From Macrolepiota albuminosa (taxonomy: Eukaryota > Basidiomycota > Agaricomycetes > Agaricales > Agaricaceae), in NCBI GenBank assembly GCA_027475525.1, contig JAMWFC010000053.1:496001-560000 (forward strand): a stretch of DNA of 64,000 bases, in the 5' to 3' direction. Positions 32,669-45,800 of this stretch are shown in pieces (position 1 is the first letter of the stretch; every line of letters starts with the position of its first letter). The notes under the pieces are model-generated. The model was not told the origin of the DNA, did no database searches, and was given only the letters and a program-made list of their open reading frames with translations. Position numbers and translations under genes: made by a program.

Positions 32669-34720
32669 ATGCTTACCGTGTTAGGCTCTCGATCCAAGGC
32701 CATCTTACAGGATTCACAGCGACGGACCAGTCCAGTGACCGCGAAAGCAACTTTGCTCAAACAGGACAATCATTTGGCTGAAGAAGTCGTCCCTGATAGT
32801 GAAGACGATACAAGGTTTCCTGCTCTCCTGATATAACTCTTTGTGGTAATCTGACCTATCCACCTCCAGGAACGTCTCGTCTCCCAATGAGGTTATTGAA
32901 ATATCATCAGACGAGGAGGATAGGTCTGGACATATATTCGCCAGCAGACGACTTGTTTTGACTTGGGTACATTCTAGTACAAGTGGAAGTAGAAGCTATA
33001 CCTTGGGCGACAGTTTCTTGCCAACTCAGGGTCCCTGGGCTATAAACCAAAAATCTAGTGATGCTGAAGGGGCTCACGAGAGTTTAAGGTAAGTGTTCAT
33101 AACGCAACTCTGAAGAAGTTTTGTGGACAATCAGTGAAAGGCAATTTCCGATGTTTGCTACACCAAGGAAATTATATCGTGCCCCAAGGATGGTGATAGA
33201 GAGCTCTGACGAAGATGGTGATTCCGAAGAGAATATCCCACGCATTTCAGAGGTTATTGAACTCTCTGACAGCTCCCCTGAGGGATCGGTTTTGAGAGAA
33301 ACGGAGCTATTTAGGAAGATTGCAGCCAAGGCACCAACCTCAAGTGAAAAACAACAGTTTGATTCCGACAGAGAGGATCATTCTGAAAATGACGATTCTA
33401 TACTGGTATTGTGAGCGCCGACACTCTTAATTTGACTTGAAATCTAACAAAATCTTGAGATACGAGCCTAGGAGTGCCAGGAAACCTTTCCGATTACCAA
33501 ACCTTCCCGAAGCATCCCCTGTATCTCCAAAGCAACTTTCAGATTTGAACTATGATGGCGGGCAGTCGCCTACCTCGTACAGGAACATTAACAATCCAAA
33601 AGGGACTTGCCACCGTCCAAAAGTGCCCAAAGCAAGTATGACCCCGGCGAAACCTCTGTCCACAGCCAGTACACCCGGTCTAAGGAATAAGGAAACGCCC
33701 CGTCTCAGCAAGAAAGCGCAAGTTGCTGCAGAGCAAGAGCGGCGGGTGACTTATGCCCGAAGCCTATTCGAAGAACTCAACCGCTCTGTATTTGAAGACA
33801 AATTACCCAAGGAAACAAAGCTCAATTGGAGCAAACGGCTGCTGACCACAGCCGGCAGAGCTAAATGGCACCGGTACCAGTAATCTCATGGCGTATCAAT
33901 ATTGCAATTAAAATCAGGGCTTGACAGATCACGAGACGGTGTTCAAACAACCGAAATAGAGCTTGCAGAGAAGATCCTGGATTGTGATGGTATAATATAC
34001 CTCTTGCTGCCTAGCTTCTTCTCATGTTTCATTAGAGCGGATACGAAATACACTTTCTCATGAGATGTGTCATCTAGCGTCGTGGATTATTGACGCTCGT
34101 CCGAAGGAAGTTCACGGCAGCATTTTCAAAACTTGGTGACTCCCCTCTTTCGACGAAGCTTTGTATAAACAATATAACGCTCCTCTTCTAGGTCGAAGAA
34201 AGTCATGCGTATACATCCTGAGATTGCAATCACTGTAAAACTGAATCTCTCTATTTTCATCACTGCTCATATAACCTCATGCACCTAGACCAAACACAAC
34301 TACGAAATCGATTTCAAGTTCAATTGGAGTGCGTAATTCAAAGTGTTACTCTGTCCTAGCTAAATTTGAGTTCCAGAATGTTTGCAATGCTCAAAAATGT
34401 GAATGAAATCATGACATATCGTACCGCTTTCTGTATTAATGTGCCATACTAGCTATGGCCGCCATAGCAAGTCTATTGATGTTGCCAAAGTTGGTGAGTA
34501 ACCATTTATAATTGGAATGGCAACTTGAAGGTTAATTATGAGTGTCTCATCTATAGTATGCGGGGCATGTAGAAAGGGGAGGCTTACTGCCCTTTTCGAG
34601 ACTCGAGCTTCAAGGAATCTGAGGACACCAAAGATGAGCGATTTGGCGTCAGCCAAGCTTCAAGGTGGGATGGATATCCTTGGCCTCATTCAAAGTTCTG
34701 TGTGCTCAATACAATCCTAA
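32669..34720 (+). CDS. SprT-like zinc metalloprotease with SUMO-interacting motifs (GCNA/Spartan-like)
   Basis: Probable nuclear protease for DNA-protein crosslinks. Start 32669 (MLTVLGSRSKAILQD). The N-terminal half is disordered and acidic, with SUMO-interaction-like motifs followed by acidic runs: NEVIEISSDEED, MVIESSDEDGD and SEVIELSDSSPEG. After a basic Pro/Ser linker comes the SprT domain: ARSLFEELNRSVFEDKLP, LNWSKRLLTTAGRAKWHR, the catalytic HExxH in LSHEMCHLASWIID (near 34.07 kb), KEVHGSIFKTW, then a zinc ribbon KCLQC...YGRHSKSID...VCGACRKGRL assembled from three small exons. It ends SSVCSIQS at 34720. Domain order (acidic SIM region, SprT, ribbon) fits animal GCNA. Many introns of 50-60 nt. 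Confidence 0.9.
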
Positions 34721-36129
34721 GATTCGCCGCGCTTGCTTCCTAAAACTGATGTGTCCATACCTTTGAAGCCGAACATCTCGACTAATCCCGTCCTTTGTGT
34801 CACTCATAGTTCCGACTCTGAACAGGATGCTGAGATCGAAACATTAACGACCGCTATGGGTTCTGTCATCTTCATTAGCTAAAGTTAGAGTTTGTCGGAC
34901 AAGAATGCCTAGCGAATAACGTACTGCTTCTCTGCATTTCCAGCGCTGTTTCGTGAGGCGACCAACATAGGCTTGTGTTATTATGTACTTGTATCAATTT
35001 TACGTTGTAATTGTGATGATTCCCTGGAGGCGGAGTCAGAACAAGAAGTTTGGAACGATGTTGGGCCATGCATACTAAGAAGGCTTAGGACGTCTTTTTT
35101 CCAACCTTCTTGCTTGAACCATTACGACAACCTCTAGGAGCTGTGCTCAGAACAAACCAAGCCGCCATATTAAAGTGAAACCAAACAGCCACTTAGCAAC
35201 ACCAAGTTTTTTCTCTTGACTGTTTCAATTGTAGTTGTGACAGGAGCATGAACGGGTTTTGATAGCTTGAAATTGGTGGAGAGATTCATAATTTGAGCTT
35301 AGCGAAGGAAAGAGAAACATTGATTTCGCAAATTGATAAGTGAAGTACCCCCAAACGCTATTAGGCTTTCAAATTTGATCTTCCAGGAATTAGGTGTACT
35401 TGGAACTTGTATTTGCTAGTTTCTTATTAAATGCCTATGATAAAAAAGAGTCCAGTTTGTCAACAGCAACAACAAAGGCCTACACAGACAATCAAATTGA
35501 GCAGGCAGAGGTCAAGTCCAGGTAGGTGAGGTCATAAGAAATCGGCCTGAATCAAATTACATCATAGGGCACGTACGAAAACGAACGGACCCCTTCAAGA
35601 GGTTAATATAGCTTTGTAGGAGACGACTGCGCTATACCCACAGCTGGGCAGCTTTTTCTCTTTTTCAGTTTCGTATATATCTGCGCCACTATGTATGTTC
35701 TGTTAGAAACCAGTACCTGTGAGCTAAGAACAATTTATAAGTACGTTCCCTCAGTCCGGTATAAGAAACTGAGGGGCTCGTCTATGGTAGTGACGAATAT
35801 ACTGCATGATAACAATGAGGGGAACTAGTGAAAGGAGTGAGGACAATGGATGCGGTGGCCTGGCCCTGTGTGGTAAGCGGCTGGTGTGATATGTGGGAAA
35901 TGTCAAAATACTAACATGTTTGATTAAACCCCCTCGAACGAAACTCGACACCAACAAACCGTCATCAATACACATCGTGTCTAACATTAATCCTCGTACT
36001 TATTCTATAAACTTACCTTCTAAAGTCCGTGTGGAACTGGACCAAGCTTTTCCTGCCAACAGCAAAAGAATTTTTCAACCGTTAAGTAGATGAGACGGTC
36101 GATCACCACACTGACCAAAACGTTACGTC
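34721..36129. other. Gene-free intergenic region
   Basis: About 1.4 kb, AT-rich, with stops in every frame. No protein-coding signal, repeat or RNA gene recognised until the tRNA at 36130. Confidence 0.55.
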
Positions 36130-36212
36130 GCCCGCCTAGCTCAATCGGATAGAGCGTCAGACTCTTAGGCTAGGTGATCTGAAGGCTGCGAGTTCGACCC
36201 TCGCGGTGGGCT
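36130..36212 (+). tRNA. tRNA-Lys(CTT) with a 9-nt intron
   Basis: Acceptor strand GCCCGCC (36130-36136) pairs with GGTGGGC (36205-36211) through six Watson-Crick pairs and one G-T. D arm: TAGCTCAATCGGATAGAGC (A box). Anticodon arm CAGACTCTTA...ATCTG with anticodon CTT at 36164-36166. Nine extra bases (GGCTAGGTG, 36168-36176) sit one base 3' of the anticodon, the normal tRNA intron site; without them the loop is standard. T arm GCGAGTTCGACCCTCGC (B box). Eukaryotic nuclear tRNA, CCA not encoded. Confidence 0.96.
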
Positions 36213-36879
36213 ATCAATACTTTTTGGTAAATATTCTCTCACATATCTTGTCGTAAATGATACATATGCATTAAGTCCATCCATGTACAGTTCCCTCTGA
36301 TTGGGACACAACTAAGTAATTGTCAGCAGCGGCAAAACTATCAAGATCAACCCTCTCAATCCAATGCGTGAACTTGGCGAATTACACAGTCATTATTTTT
36401 ATATCCATTCTCAGTGTTAAACCATGTTACTTTTCCTACTCCTACATCCAACAAGGTCGTTGTTTATGCTCAAGCGCTCAAGTTGTCATCAGGAATTGAA
36501 GATATCATAAACCTTGACGGCTATTGCATTGGAAATGCATGCTGATTGTGTACAAGATTTGCAACTGTCAATGGTAACAGTACGACAAGGCCCGGATTTA
36601 CAAAAACGGGAAAAAAAAGACAAGAATGCTACAAAAAAACATATTGCATGTTTCGAATTAAAGACCATGCTCAAGGCACGGCAATTGCCGATCCGCGATG
36701 AGAGAAGATCAAACCCTAAATATGGTGCTATACAGTTTATGTAAGCCGCACGCATCCATCCCCACTAACAAGGAATATGTGCCAAAAATCCGTCGTAGCT
36801 AACACAGTGAGTGAACCGTCTTTAATTCTGCGCAAGTACTCATCTAGCGCTAGCCTCTTCAAGGAACCTACCCTCAAAA
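36213..36879. promoter_or_regulatory. Intergenic region upstream of RPS29 with a telo-box
   Basis: About 670 bp without a gene. At about 36711-36720, 160 bp before the RPS29 start, lies AAACCCTAAA, a telo-box matching the one in front of SmE. Confidence 0.5.
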
Positions 36880-37170
36880 ATGACTCACGACGCTGTTTGG
36901 TTCTCTCGCCCCAGAAAATTTGGAAAGGGTAGCCGTCAATGGTGGGTGACTTCTCCTTGTGTGAAATCAACCCTCATGACCGTTTTTTGTGTCTAAACTA
37001 TAGCCGGCTTTGTGCTCACCAGGCTGGTCTTGTCCGAAAATATGGCCTCGATCTTTGCCGTCAATGCTTCCGCGAGAAGGCCTCTGCTATCGGTTTCACG
37101 AAGGTGAGTGTTTAAGCTATCGAATACTACTTACTTCTAAACGACGGCATTGGCAAATCAGAACCGATGA
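36880..37170 (+). CDS. rps29: 40S ribosomal protein S29 (uS14)
   Basis: Zinc-binding protein of the small ribosomal subunit head. Exons 36880-36941, 37004-37103 and 37162-37170; introns 62 and 58 nt; 56 residues. Sequence [20 protein letters not shown], then the zinc ribbon [22 protein letters not shown], then [14 protein letters not shown]. The last exon codes only for Asn-Arg and the stop. The first splice falls inside the first Cys codon of the zinc site. Length and motif match the family exactly. Confidence 0.97.
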
Positions 37171-38013
37171 AAGTCGCTTTGGCATAACACTTCCTATCAC
37201 ATCTTTCCTTCCAATTGCATCAACCAGTCCTTTGTATGGAAATTATACTATGCCCAGACAATTCCAACAATACTGTATGCAACTGTGTGCAAGAGAGATG
37301 TTGATGCTGTAACTCGCCTTATAACAGAGTGTTTCTGTCAACAATTAGGTTGCATCATGACTGTTCTTGAATGTCGTCGTGAGGTTTGAGTAATATGTGA
37401 TTTTGACTTCGGGCGACAAGTTTTTTATCAACCAACTGCATATATTTCTTTCTTTCATATTGTCAAGTACTCAAAGTACCTAAGTGCCGTTACCTTTGGT
37501 ATTTTTATCAGTATCACGTAGACTACTTACCCACAACCCATGTTGATTCTAAAATTGTTGTTTGAATCCGCAATTATCTATTTATCGATTGACTTTATAC
37601 AGCTTGAGTTCGAACAACTACAGAATGACAGACAAATAGTGCTGCAATGATACTATAAGACAGACAACCGAGTTAGGTGCGTGAGGGAATAACCTGTACA
37701 AATGAGTAGCGGCAATAAAAAGTGGTTGTGACAGGAAAGCAGGAAAAGCAATGGTAGTGTGAATATGCCGGTTGCAGAATACAATGCGGGAGAAGGCGTT
37801 GTGTGTGGTATGAAATATAGATTCGGGTTGTAAGCCGACGAGTTAGATAAGACTACGGCCATGGTTGGCAAAAAAGACGAGAATGAATGAACGATTCAAA
37901 AGGTTTGCGGTAGTGTAGATTTTTGAGGTATCGGACGCGGGGTCAAGTGATTAGAAAGAGTCTAAGTCCATATTGGAAATGATTGTTGGCGTGACCTAGA
38001 CATCGCCGTGCGT
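37171..38013. other. Convergent intergenic region
   Basis: About 840 bp between the stops of RPS29 and the PUF gene. No gene is seen. Confidence 0.5.
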
Positions 38014-41000
38014 TCACATTCCATAACCCTGAAAGCTCCTTTGGTAAGGATCAGCCAGAGAAGTTGCAGATACACCAGTGCCTGCGAAAGGAGTGGTGAA
38101 AGGAGAACCGGAGAACCCGCCTCCGTGAGAGTGCGAAGACAGTACACTTTGGTTATGGCTTGAGTTACTCTGCAAGACATAACCGTCAATCGATTGCGGT
38201 TGCAGACCATGCAATTGGGGCCCGGCGAGATGCTGATTGAAAGACACCGGACTTTGCGTCATAGAGTAGAGGCCATTTTGACCGGCGTAGATATCAGTCA
38301 GAGGGTTGGCATGATGGCTCGGGTGGCGACCTCCTCCATGACCATGAGGAACGCCCATTCCCTGATTGCTAGGGCCAAGACCGCTTAGAGCGGGTTGAAC
38401 GTGATAGCCTCCGTAGTTATCCAAGTGCTCTCGTTGAAGCTTGTTCTGGATACGTTTGCCATATGGTGTGTTTCGTATCAATGGAAGGATTGGACGAATG
38501 CCATCCACTAGGAGTGCACGCTGTCCGGTTTCGGCATAGTCTAGAGCGGTCTGTGTGGTGGATGGATAATCAGCAGGAGGCTACATGACAAAGAGATGAA
38601 TTACAAACCTGAACACAATAGTTCCCGTAAGAATCACGAAGTAATTTCTCCAGACGAGTACGATTTAAAAGCTCGTCAATAAGGACCTTACGTGTGTTGT
38701 GTTCCGCAACACGAATACACTAGCAGACAATATGAATTTTTGAATGTAGTAAAGCAAGGAAGATTTATCGAACCTTCTCGATGACGTTGGAGCTGAACTT
38801 TTGTACAGAAAGTGCACAAACGTTGCCAATGAACTGGCGAATTACAGCGTCACTGAAACGATTATCGTTTAGGTCGAGAATATATTGCACGACCTGCGTC
38901 AAAACCTAAGTCTGGTATTCAGCATGACAACAGGAGCACGCACATAATTTCCGTATGGATCTTGGACGAGAGTGAGAGCGTGATATGTAATTTCATGAAC
39001 CAGTTGTACACGCTGATGATCAGACGCATGATCAATGCATCTCTGGAGAACACAGCACCCATGACGATGGGTAGCAACTTCTACACAGTTAGCGGCAACA
39101 GCATTATAAATGAACTGGGGACATAAGCTTTACATGTACGCCCAAATTCAATGTCATGACACGTACTTGGTTGTCCTCCGGGGCAAGTTTGTTGAGGCAT
39201 TTCTGTATTACGTGATTTCCGTTCAAGTCTTTTATAAGCACGACGACATGTAAACTAAGCGCCGTGATAATGGAACGTATTTGAGCGTTGTATCGATGAT
39301 CGGCCTGCTACGCAAGAAGTGTTCAATAATGGTGATGGAAAGGGAAGAGGGACACACTTGCCTGTCGTCGAGTCGAGAGGAAATCAACCATCTTCTGAAC
39401 CGCACGAGTACCATGCATGTTCAACGAAATGTTCACAAGGTCCTGAGCGACCGAATCACAGAGAAGGTTGCGTTGCTCATCCGTGGAGTACTCGAGGAGT
39501 TTCTGGCAAAGGTAGTTACCAAAAGGATCTATAAAGAAAGATATCAGATAACTCCTAGACCACAGTATTATAACGAAAAATCTTTACCAGTCATCAACTC
39601 TGCAAAGTGTTTAAAGGTCTCAAAAAAGATCATGTCTCGATGGTCAGGATTTCCTTCCTCCAACTTCTTCTGCAGATATCGGCAACCATGTTGGTCTTTA
39701 CAGAGAGCCGGGATCTCGCCCTTCAGATCTTCTAGGCGTGTCCCGGCAAAGCGGTTGACTGAACGATGTCATCAACGAGAGTCCATATGTGAAAAATCGA
39801 CTAACATTCACGATCCATATCTCCTCTTTTGTGTTTGGGTCCGTGCAAACCATTCATCTTGTTATCCGTTGCACCAGCGTTGGGACGTCCAGGCAAACCT
39901 AAACCATAACGAGAGCCATTATGATGATAGAGTGCCGTAGATCCACTGGTGGTGTTGGCAGTACCATGATTGGAGTTGTAAGCACCGTAACGACCATTAT
40001 CCAAACCTCCATCAACACCAAATTCCATACCATATTGTTGCTTGTTATGATAATGAACGAAAGCAAGACAAACTAATCAAGTGCAGAACACACCTCGTCC
40101 AAGGCACTGGCTTTCATAGAACTGAATGTCAGCGAAGTATTGTCGTATGATTGCTGATTCAGTCTAGACAGAGAAGCCTGCAGATCATGGGGGCTGCCGG
40201 AGGTTTCACTCATTTGATGACGACCCGATAGTCGCGTATTCAACAAAAGAGTTTCAGCGGTGTTCGAGCTACCCTGAGGAGCCTTCAAATGGTTCGGATT
40301 GCCATGAACACCAAGTGGCGTACCCGGAACAGAACGAGCCGTGCTGGAAATGCCATCGAGCAGGCTCGGAGGCGAGCCTCTCCGTGGACTAGGTGAAGGC
40401 ACGTGAGCGAGCTTTGGACCCTGCGATAACTGTTGTAGGAGGGGGGTGGCTGAGGTAGGAATAGCATTTACTCCAATGTGATCTTCAGGAGGAGCAGACA
40501 GTGTCACGTTAGGGTTCGTCACAGTCCTTCTCTCTGTGCGAGAATTAATCCCATCCGGTCCACGGGGACCACCTATGAACTGAGGCCACTCCGAAGAGGA
40601 TTTTTCTCGGGCTTCCAAAGCATGGAAACGAGAACGGGGAGAGGTTTGCGAGATATGGGCAAGATCGAGAGCTGCTGAAGAAGTGGACACCTGGACCAAA
40701 GATAGGTCAGGACTGCAAACAAAACAGTCTCATGCACTGTTACCTTTTTTGCGTACGGACCATGATACTTGTCATCGTCTGATGTCGGTAGGTTGCGCAT
40801 GGCATCTACTTCGTTGTCAAATCAATGATTTTCAGCAATTTTTCAGAACACGCACTATGCATTTCTTGATCCAATTGCTCATCCAGCATCATGCCAGCAT
40901 TGTAAGTACTGGCATAATGCGCTGCCTGATCATCGTTGAAGCGGGAATTTGCTCTCACCAGAATAGAAGCCGAAACGGGTGTGGGAATGGGTGATGCCCT

Positions 41001-41743
41001 GTTGGAGCGCTCCCCAGACATGGATAGTCCTTGCAGGTGGCTTGACAGCTCTTCGTCGTGGCTACTCGCGGACGTACGGCGGCTAGCAGGCATACTTTTT
41101 GCAGTAGCTGGACGCGAGAAATTCTGTCCGTTCGTGACACCGGGGGTTGGCATATCGGGCGACAAATTGACGGAGGGGGCGTATGTAACCGATCGCCTCT
41201 TGTCTGCGGCGGAACCAACTGCTATGGTGAGTGATTCTGCATCGACTGGGAGATGTCCACGGCCAGGGCGACCATTGACATGAGTCTCTCCGTTGAGAAT
41301 AGCATTGACACGAGGAGGAGTGGTCGGAGCCGAAACCGCTAGGAGTTGCATACCAGTGCTGCTGGGTACGTTCGGATCATAAGGAATGCTCAAGAGTTCT
41401 TGCGCCTGCTGTTGTTCTAAAGCCCGCATCTGGTCTTCAAATATTTTACGCTGAAGGAGGCGCTGACGCTCATGCTCGAGACGCTTGAGCTCGACTCGCT
41501 GGGCCACCATTAGCATAAAAAGTTTTTTGTTTAAGAGAAAAAGGTACATACAGCGGACATATCAGGCATATTACTTCCTAACCTCGCGGCCTACTCTCGT
41601 TCGTGACATTGATAAGTGAACGGAAGAACAATTACACTCACAGAGTCTGCAAGGTCCAAAAAGGCAGGAGGACTTTGCTTTCTTTCACCGGAGGTAGGAT
41701 GATGATTATTAGTAGTAATAGAATTTTCCAACGTGGTATTCAT
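38014..41743 (-). CDS. Pumilio/PUF-family RNA-binding protein (PUF4-like)
   Basis: Cytoplasmic protein that binds UGUA-type elements in mRNA 3' UTRs and represses or destabilises the message. The start at 41743 (MNTTLENSITTNNHHP) is followed by long low-complexity Ser/Pro/Gln/Asn sequence, including an ERQRLLQRKIFEDQM-type helical segment near 41.45 kb. The Pumilio homology domain begins near 39.75 kb with LKGEIPALCKDQHGCRYLQKKLEEG, then DPFGNYLCQKLLEYST and LNMHGTRAVQKMVDFL, and ends with NTPYGKRIQNKL near 38.45 kb. The LCKDQHGCR first repeat and NTPxGKRI last repeat resemble yeast Puf4 more than Puf3. A Gly/His/Ser/Gln-rich tail follows to QGYGM at 38014. Several short introns. Confidence 0.9.
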
Positions 41744-42850
41744 TTTAGTTATTCCAGGACGGTGAACGACAGATAAAAAGGATAGGCGAAGCAGAGCACA
41801 GATACAAGGAATACCTTTGGATGATCATAATCAAAGGCTGGTTCATGACACGAGCAGAGCCCATCACTGACGCACCTAGCTGATTTTGAGCCCGTTCTAA
41901 AAAGGACTGTTGTTACAATGGAGCGATAGCTGCTGAAAGTCAGACTATGGAGTGGAGAGAAGACGGAGAGCCCACCTTTTTACAACAACTCCAGTCTGAC
42001 AAAGGACGGAAGTCGAATGGTAGACAAGACGACCTTGAGTGAAATATATGGGTCACTCCGACCACGCTAGCGTTGGTCCCTGAACTCTAATCACATCGGC
42101 AATGCCCTTCAAATTTTCAACTTCCGGTCCCCGTCCCCACCCTTAAAAATGTTTTACATACGACTATTTGTCTCTCTTGCATGCATTTTGCGGCCCCACT
42201 GCAGGAGCTGATCCTTTGTAGAATGTGGATCACTGCCCAATTACAAGGGTGAACGCAGTCTTACATCGTTTCCATGTTTTATTTCGAAAGCAGGAATAGA
42301 ATTTTATAGTTACAATTTTGAATTACATATCTGAATATTCACTCCAGGTTTGTCAAGTTCTACGCGGAAGCGATGCTGTTACATATGGGTAGAAGCGCCT
42401 CTTCAATTATCCCCAACCATTGTTTTCCGGCGTTAGACCTGTGACCTGTCGCGCCGTCGACCCTGTCGACGATCGTCACCATGTAGGAAGACACATAAGC
42501 GATTTTCCATGTTCAGTTTGTCCATAATCATTTGTTTTGCCAGCCCCGCCCAAGTGTGCTGTTCGTAGGGTGGCACGACTGACGATGCCGTAATTCATTG
42601 GTTTTGCATGTGAGGAAATACATAAAGTAATACTGAGATGGGGATCGTCCGCATGCAACAACAGGGGTTGATGAGCTGGATTTGATGGAGCTTGGTGAGA
42701 TCAAGGGACCGTGACACTCGGATAACATCCAGAGGCCTGGCCCTGGTCTGATACGTCGCCAAGTTTTGGAGTAACAATGAATAGACGATGGCAAAAGAAC
42801 ACGAATAACGAGACGATGGATGGATGGATTACATTATCTCAGCAAATTGT
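41744..42850. other. Gene-free intergenic region
   Basis: About 1.1 kb between the start of the PUF gene and the stop of the UVRAG-like gene; no convincing coding segment. The PUF promoter and 5' UTR should be here. Confidence 0.5.
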
Positions 42851-45800
42851 TTACCGGACAATTGCAACGGGTACTGGTGGGCTTGAATGTATAGGTGAAT
42901 GAGAGCCTTCACAAAACTTTTTCGCCTGAGCGACTTCAGGAGGAAAATCAATTTCGGGTCCTCCACCAGCTCCACACGAAGTACCAGATACCGTTTTTCG
43001 ATCTTCGTCATCGCTGTTATTCTCGGATGTCGTGATCAATTGTTCTTCATCTTGAGGTTCTAGTCTGTCTGGCCGATTTTCCGTTGGTATTCGGCTCGAG
43101 GACGGATAGCGGCCACGCAAGAAATCAGTCAACGGCGAGAAGGCAATGAACGATCGCGGCTTCTTTGATGAATCGGCTGCCGCTGTGGGCGTCGAGGAAC
43201 GACTCGCTGACGGTGTGCTTCCTTCTAGAATTGCCGTATGAGAAGTTTTGGGGGTGATTGAATTGGGATCTACAGGAGATTCTGGTCGTGACGCTAGCTC
43301 CAATTCAGAAGCAAAGGAGAGTGGTGAGTCGGGAGGTCTTGACTGCCTGACTCGACAATCAGCAGCGGGAATAGAGTGGAATTCAGAACTTACCCTAAAA
43401 GAGCACCCTCTCCGTCAGTCAAGGTTAGAAGGAGATTTTTTAAGTTCGGTAGTGTGTGTCGTATGTCCAAGGCACGCAGATCCCTATCTGTCATAAGCTG
43501 AGTGTGGTTAGTACAATAAGCCTAGACGACACAGCTTCTACATACCAATTCAATATCTTTATTCAGTAGAAACACCCCATACTCATAGCGATAGGTGTCA
43601 ACTCCTGTGGGATATAAGGGAAACCTGAGATAAAATCAAAACTCAGAAACTACAGAAACTATGGTGTTTTTCAACTTACATACGCGGTCCAACCATGGCA
43701 GAAATGTTGTCACGAATGAGACTACGACTCCCTATGCACGTTACCGGATAGGTCAGGCTTTTGCCAAGGTACACTGACAAAAGTTGTACAACTTGAGCAG
43801 CGTACCCCAGGGCGGTGGCAACGGTGTCTTCAGTGATATCTTTATGAGATGGCAAAGCCGACGGGGGAGCAGGGTCAGAAGAACCCAGAGGTATGGGAAG
43901 AGGAACATCCAAAATGGTATAGAGTAGGTCAGGTGGCGAGAGGAGTTCAATGGGGTAGATCGAAAAGAGAATGCTAATGAGTGTGGTGCGAGTGGGACCA
44001 AAACGGGCATGGAGGGCTGCCTGTTGAGCTCTAGATAAGTGATATCCGTTAGTTAAACATTTACAATCCCCGTTGTCGTACGAACTTCAGTTGGGAAACT
44101 TGATTATTCAAGTCAAACTCGGATTCTGCATCTTGTTCAAGTTGCTCCTTAGCCAACTTCAACATTTGCTTCCGCTGAAGAAGGTTCTTCATTTGAATTT
44201 GTATTTGACTGCGCACTTTATCACAGAATTGTCATGCGATGAAGAAACACGAGGGAAAAGTCCGTACAGTTCTTCGAATCTTCAACCACCTTTTTATGAT
44301 CAGCAGCTAGTTCCTCAAGACGTGCTTCGTACTCGCAAGCTTCTCGACGCTGTGCAATTTATAGATGAAGAAACGAAGAGGGCGAACTGAGTGATGGATA
44401 CCACATACCTGGGAGAGCGAGTTATCTAGGCCAAGTAATTTGTCAATCCTCCGTACCACTTTCAAGAGCGAAGCCTCGTTGTCCAGAATACATGATTGTA
44501 ATGTCACAAGTCTGAGATAACTGCTCAGCAATCTAATATAGCAATAAACAAGGTAACGAACTTCAAAAGATCCTGCCATCCTGCTGTCGTGGCAGGTGTA
44601 TCGTTCTGGGAAGTTAGAGGTGTTGCAGCACCACCAGTACGATGTCTACGCCGCGAATTTGAGATCGGACTCTCAATATGGCCTTTCAAAGTCTCAGACA
44701 CTGAAGGGAAACTGGTCGGCTCCGTGTCATTCCAGACTTCAGGTTCTGGGTCCGATGAGTAACCATCAGTTGTAGAGACAGTACATAGGGGAGATGATGT
44801 CGGAGGTGGCAGATAGAATATGCCTCCAGGATTTGAGAAGGTAATGACCAAAGAATTTGAAGGTAGTGGAGACTTTTGTACACTGAACTATACTGGTGTC
44901 TTGAGAAAAAAATTTCACGAGGAAATCGGATATTTTACGTACAGAATCAGGTAGAGGAACCAGATCTCTGAGGTCAAAGCTCCGCTCCTGTAAAATCATC
45001 CATCCTGTTCTAGGATCTACAATTTTCCCTTTGCCGCTTCCCAATAGTTTGTGATTCCACCCTGTCCCAGCTTTTGCCCAGACTTCAACCTTCAACCTAC
45101 TCCCACTACAGTCTATCCCCTCTGCGAAGTCACGACTTGATTTGGCATCGATTGCAAACCAGGGATGAGTCGACGGTCGATGTATGGGGGAGAAATAGTG
45201 AGGGGTGGAAATTGCATGCTTGGAAGGCGAAGATTGCACTGATTCTGCGGCCGATTGTAAGGGAATTCGTTTGGCTTCCCCACTTACTCGAGGGACAGAG
45301 ATGGAAGCAGATTTTGTATGTGATAGAGGCGGCTGTGACGATATTCGCGGCAAAGTGACAGATTCACGTCGAACCACTGGCGCGGCTTTATTGTATGTGA
45401 TAGAGGCGGCTGTGACGATATTCGCGGCAAAGTGACAGATTCACGTCGAACCACTGGCGCGGCTTTACTGGAGGTGAGGTTTTAGCTGGGACTTTCATAT
45501 TTTTCCGGGCCGAGTTGCCCTCTGCTTTTGAGGTCCCACTTTTTCTCGGAGCGGAGGTGAGGAGGCAAGTGGCGAAGACAGTGGCAGATCGTCTGAAGAC
45601 GAAGGCTTGAGTATTGTGATGGTTATAAAAGTCTCAACCAGACGAGACTCTATCACTTTCTCCAGTTCTGCTTGTGAATTTCCGAGAAAAATAGAGTTGA
45701 TTTGTGGCACAAATGCCGAGCTTGAGCCACCATATGACGAGGGAATTGCGTTAGGCGGACCTGAGATATAAGAACGGACAGAAGATGCCATAGAAGTAGT

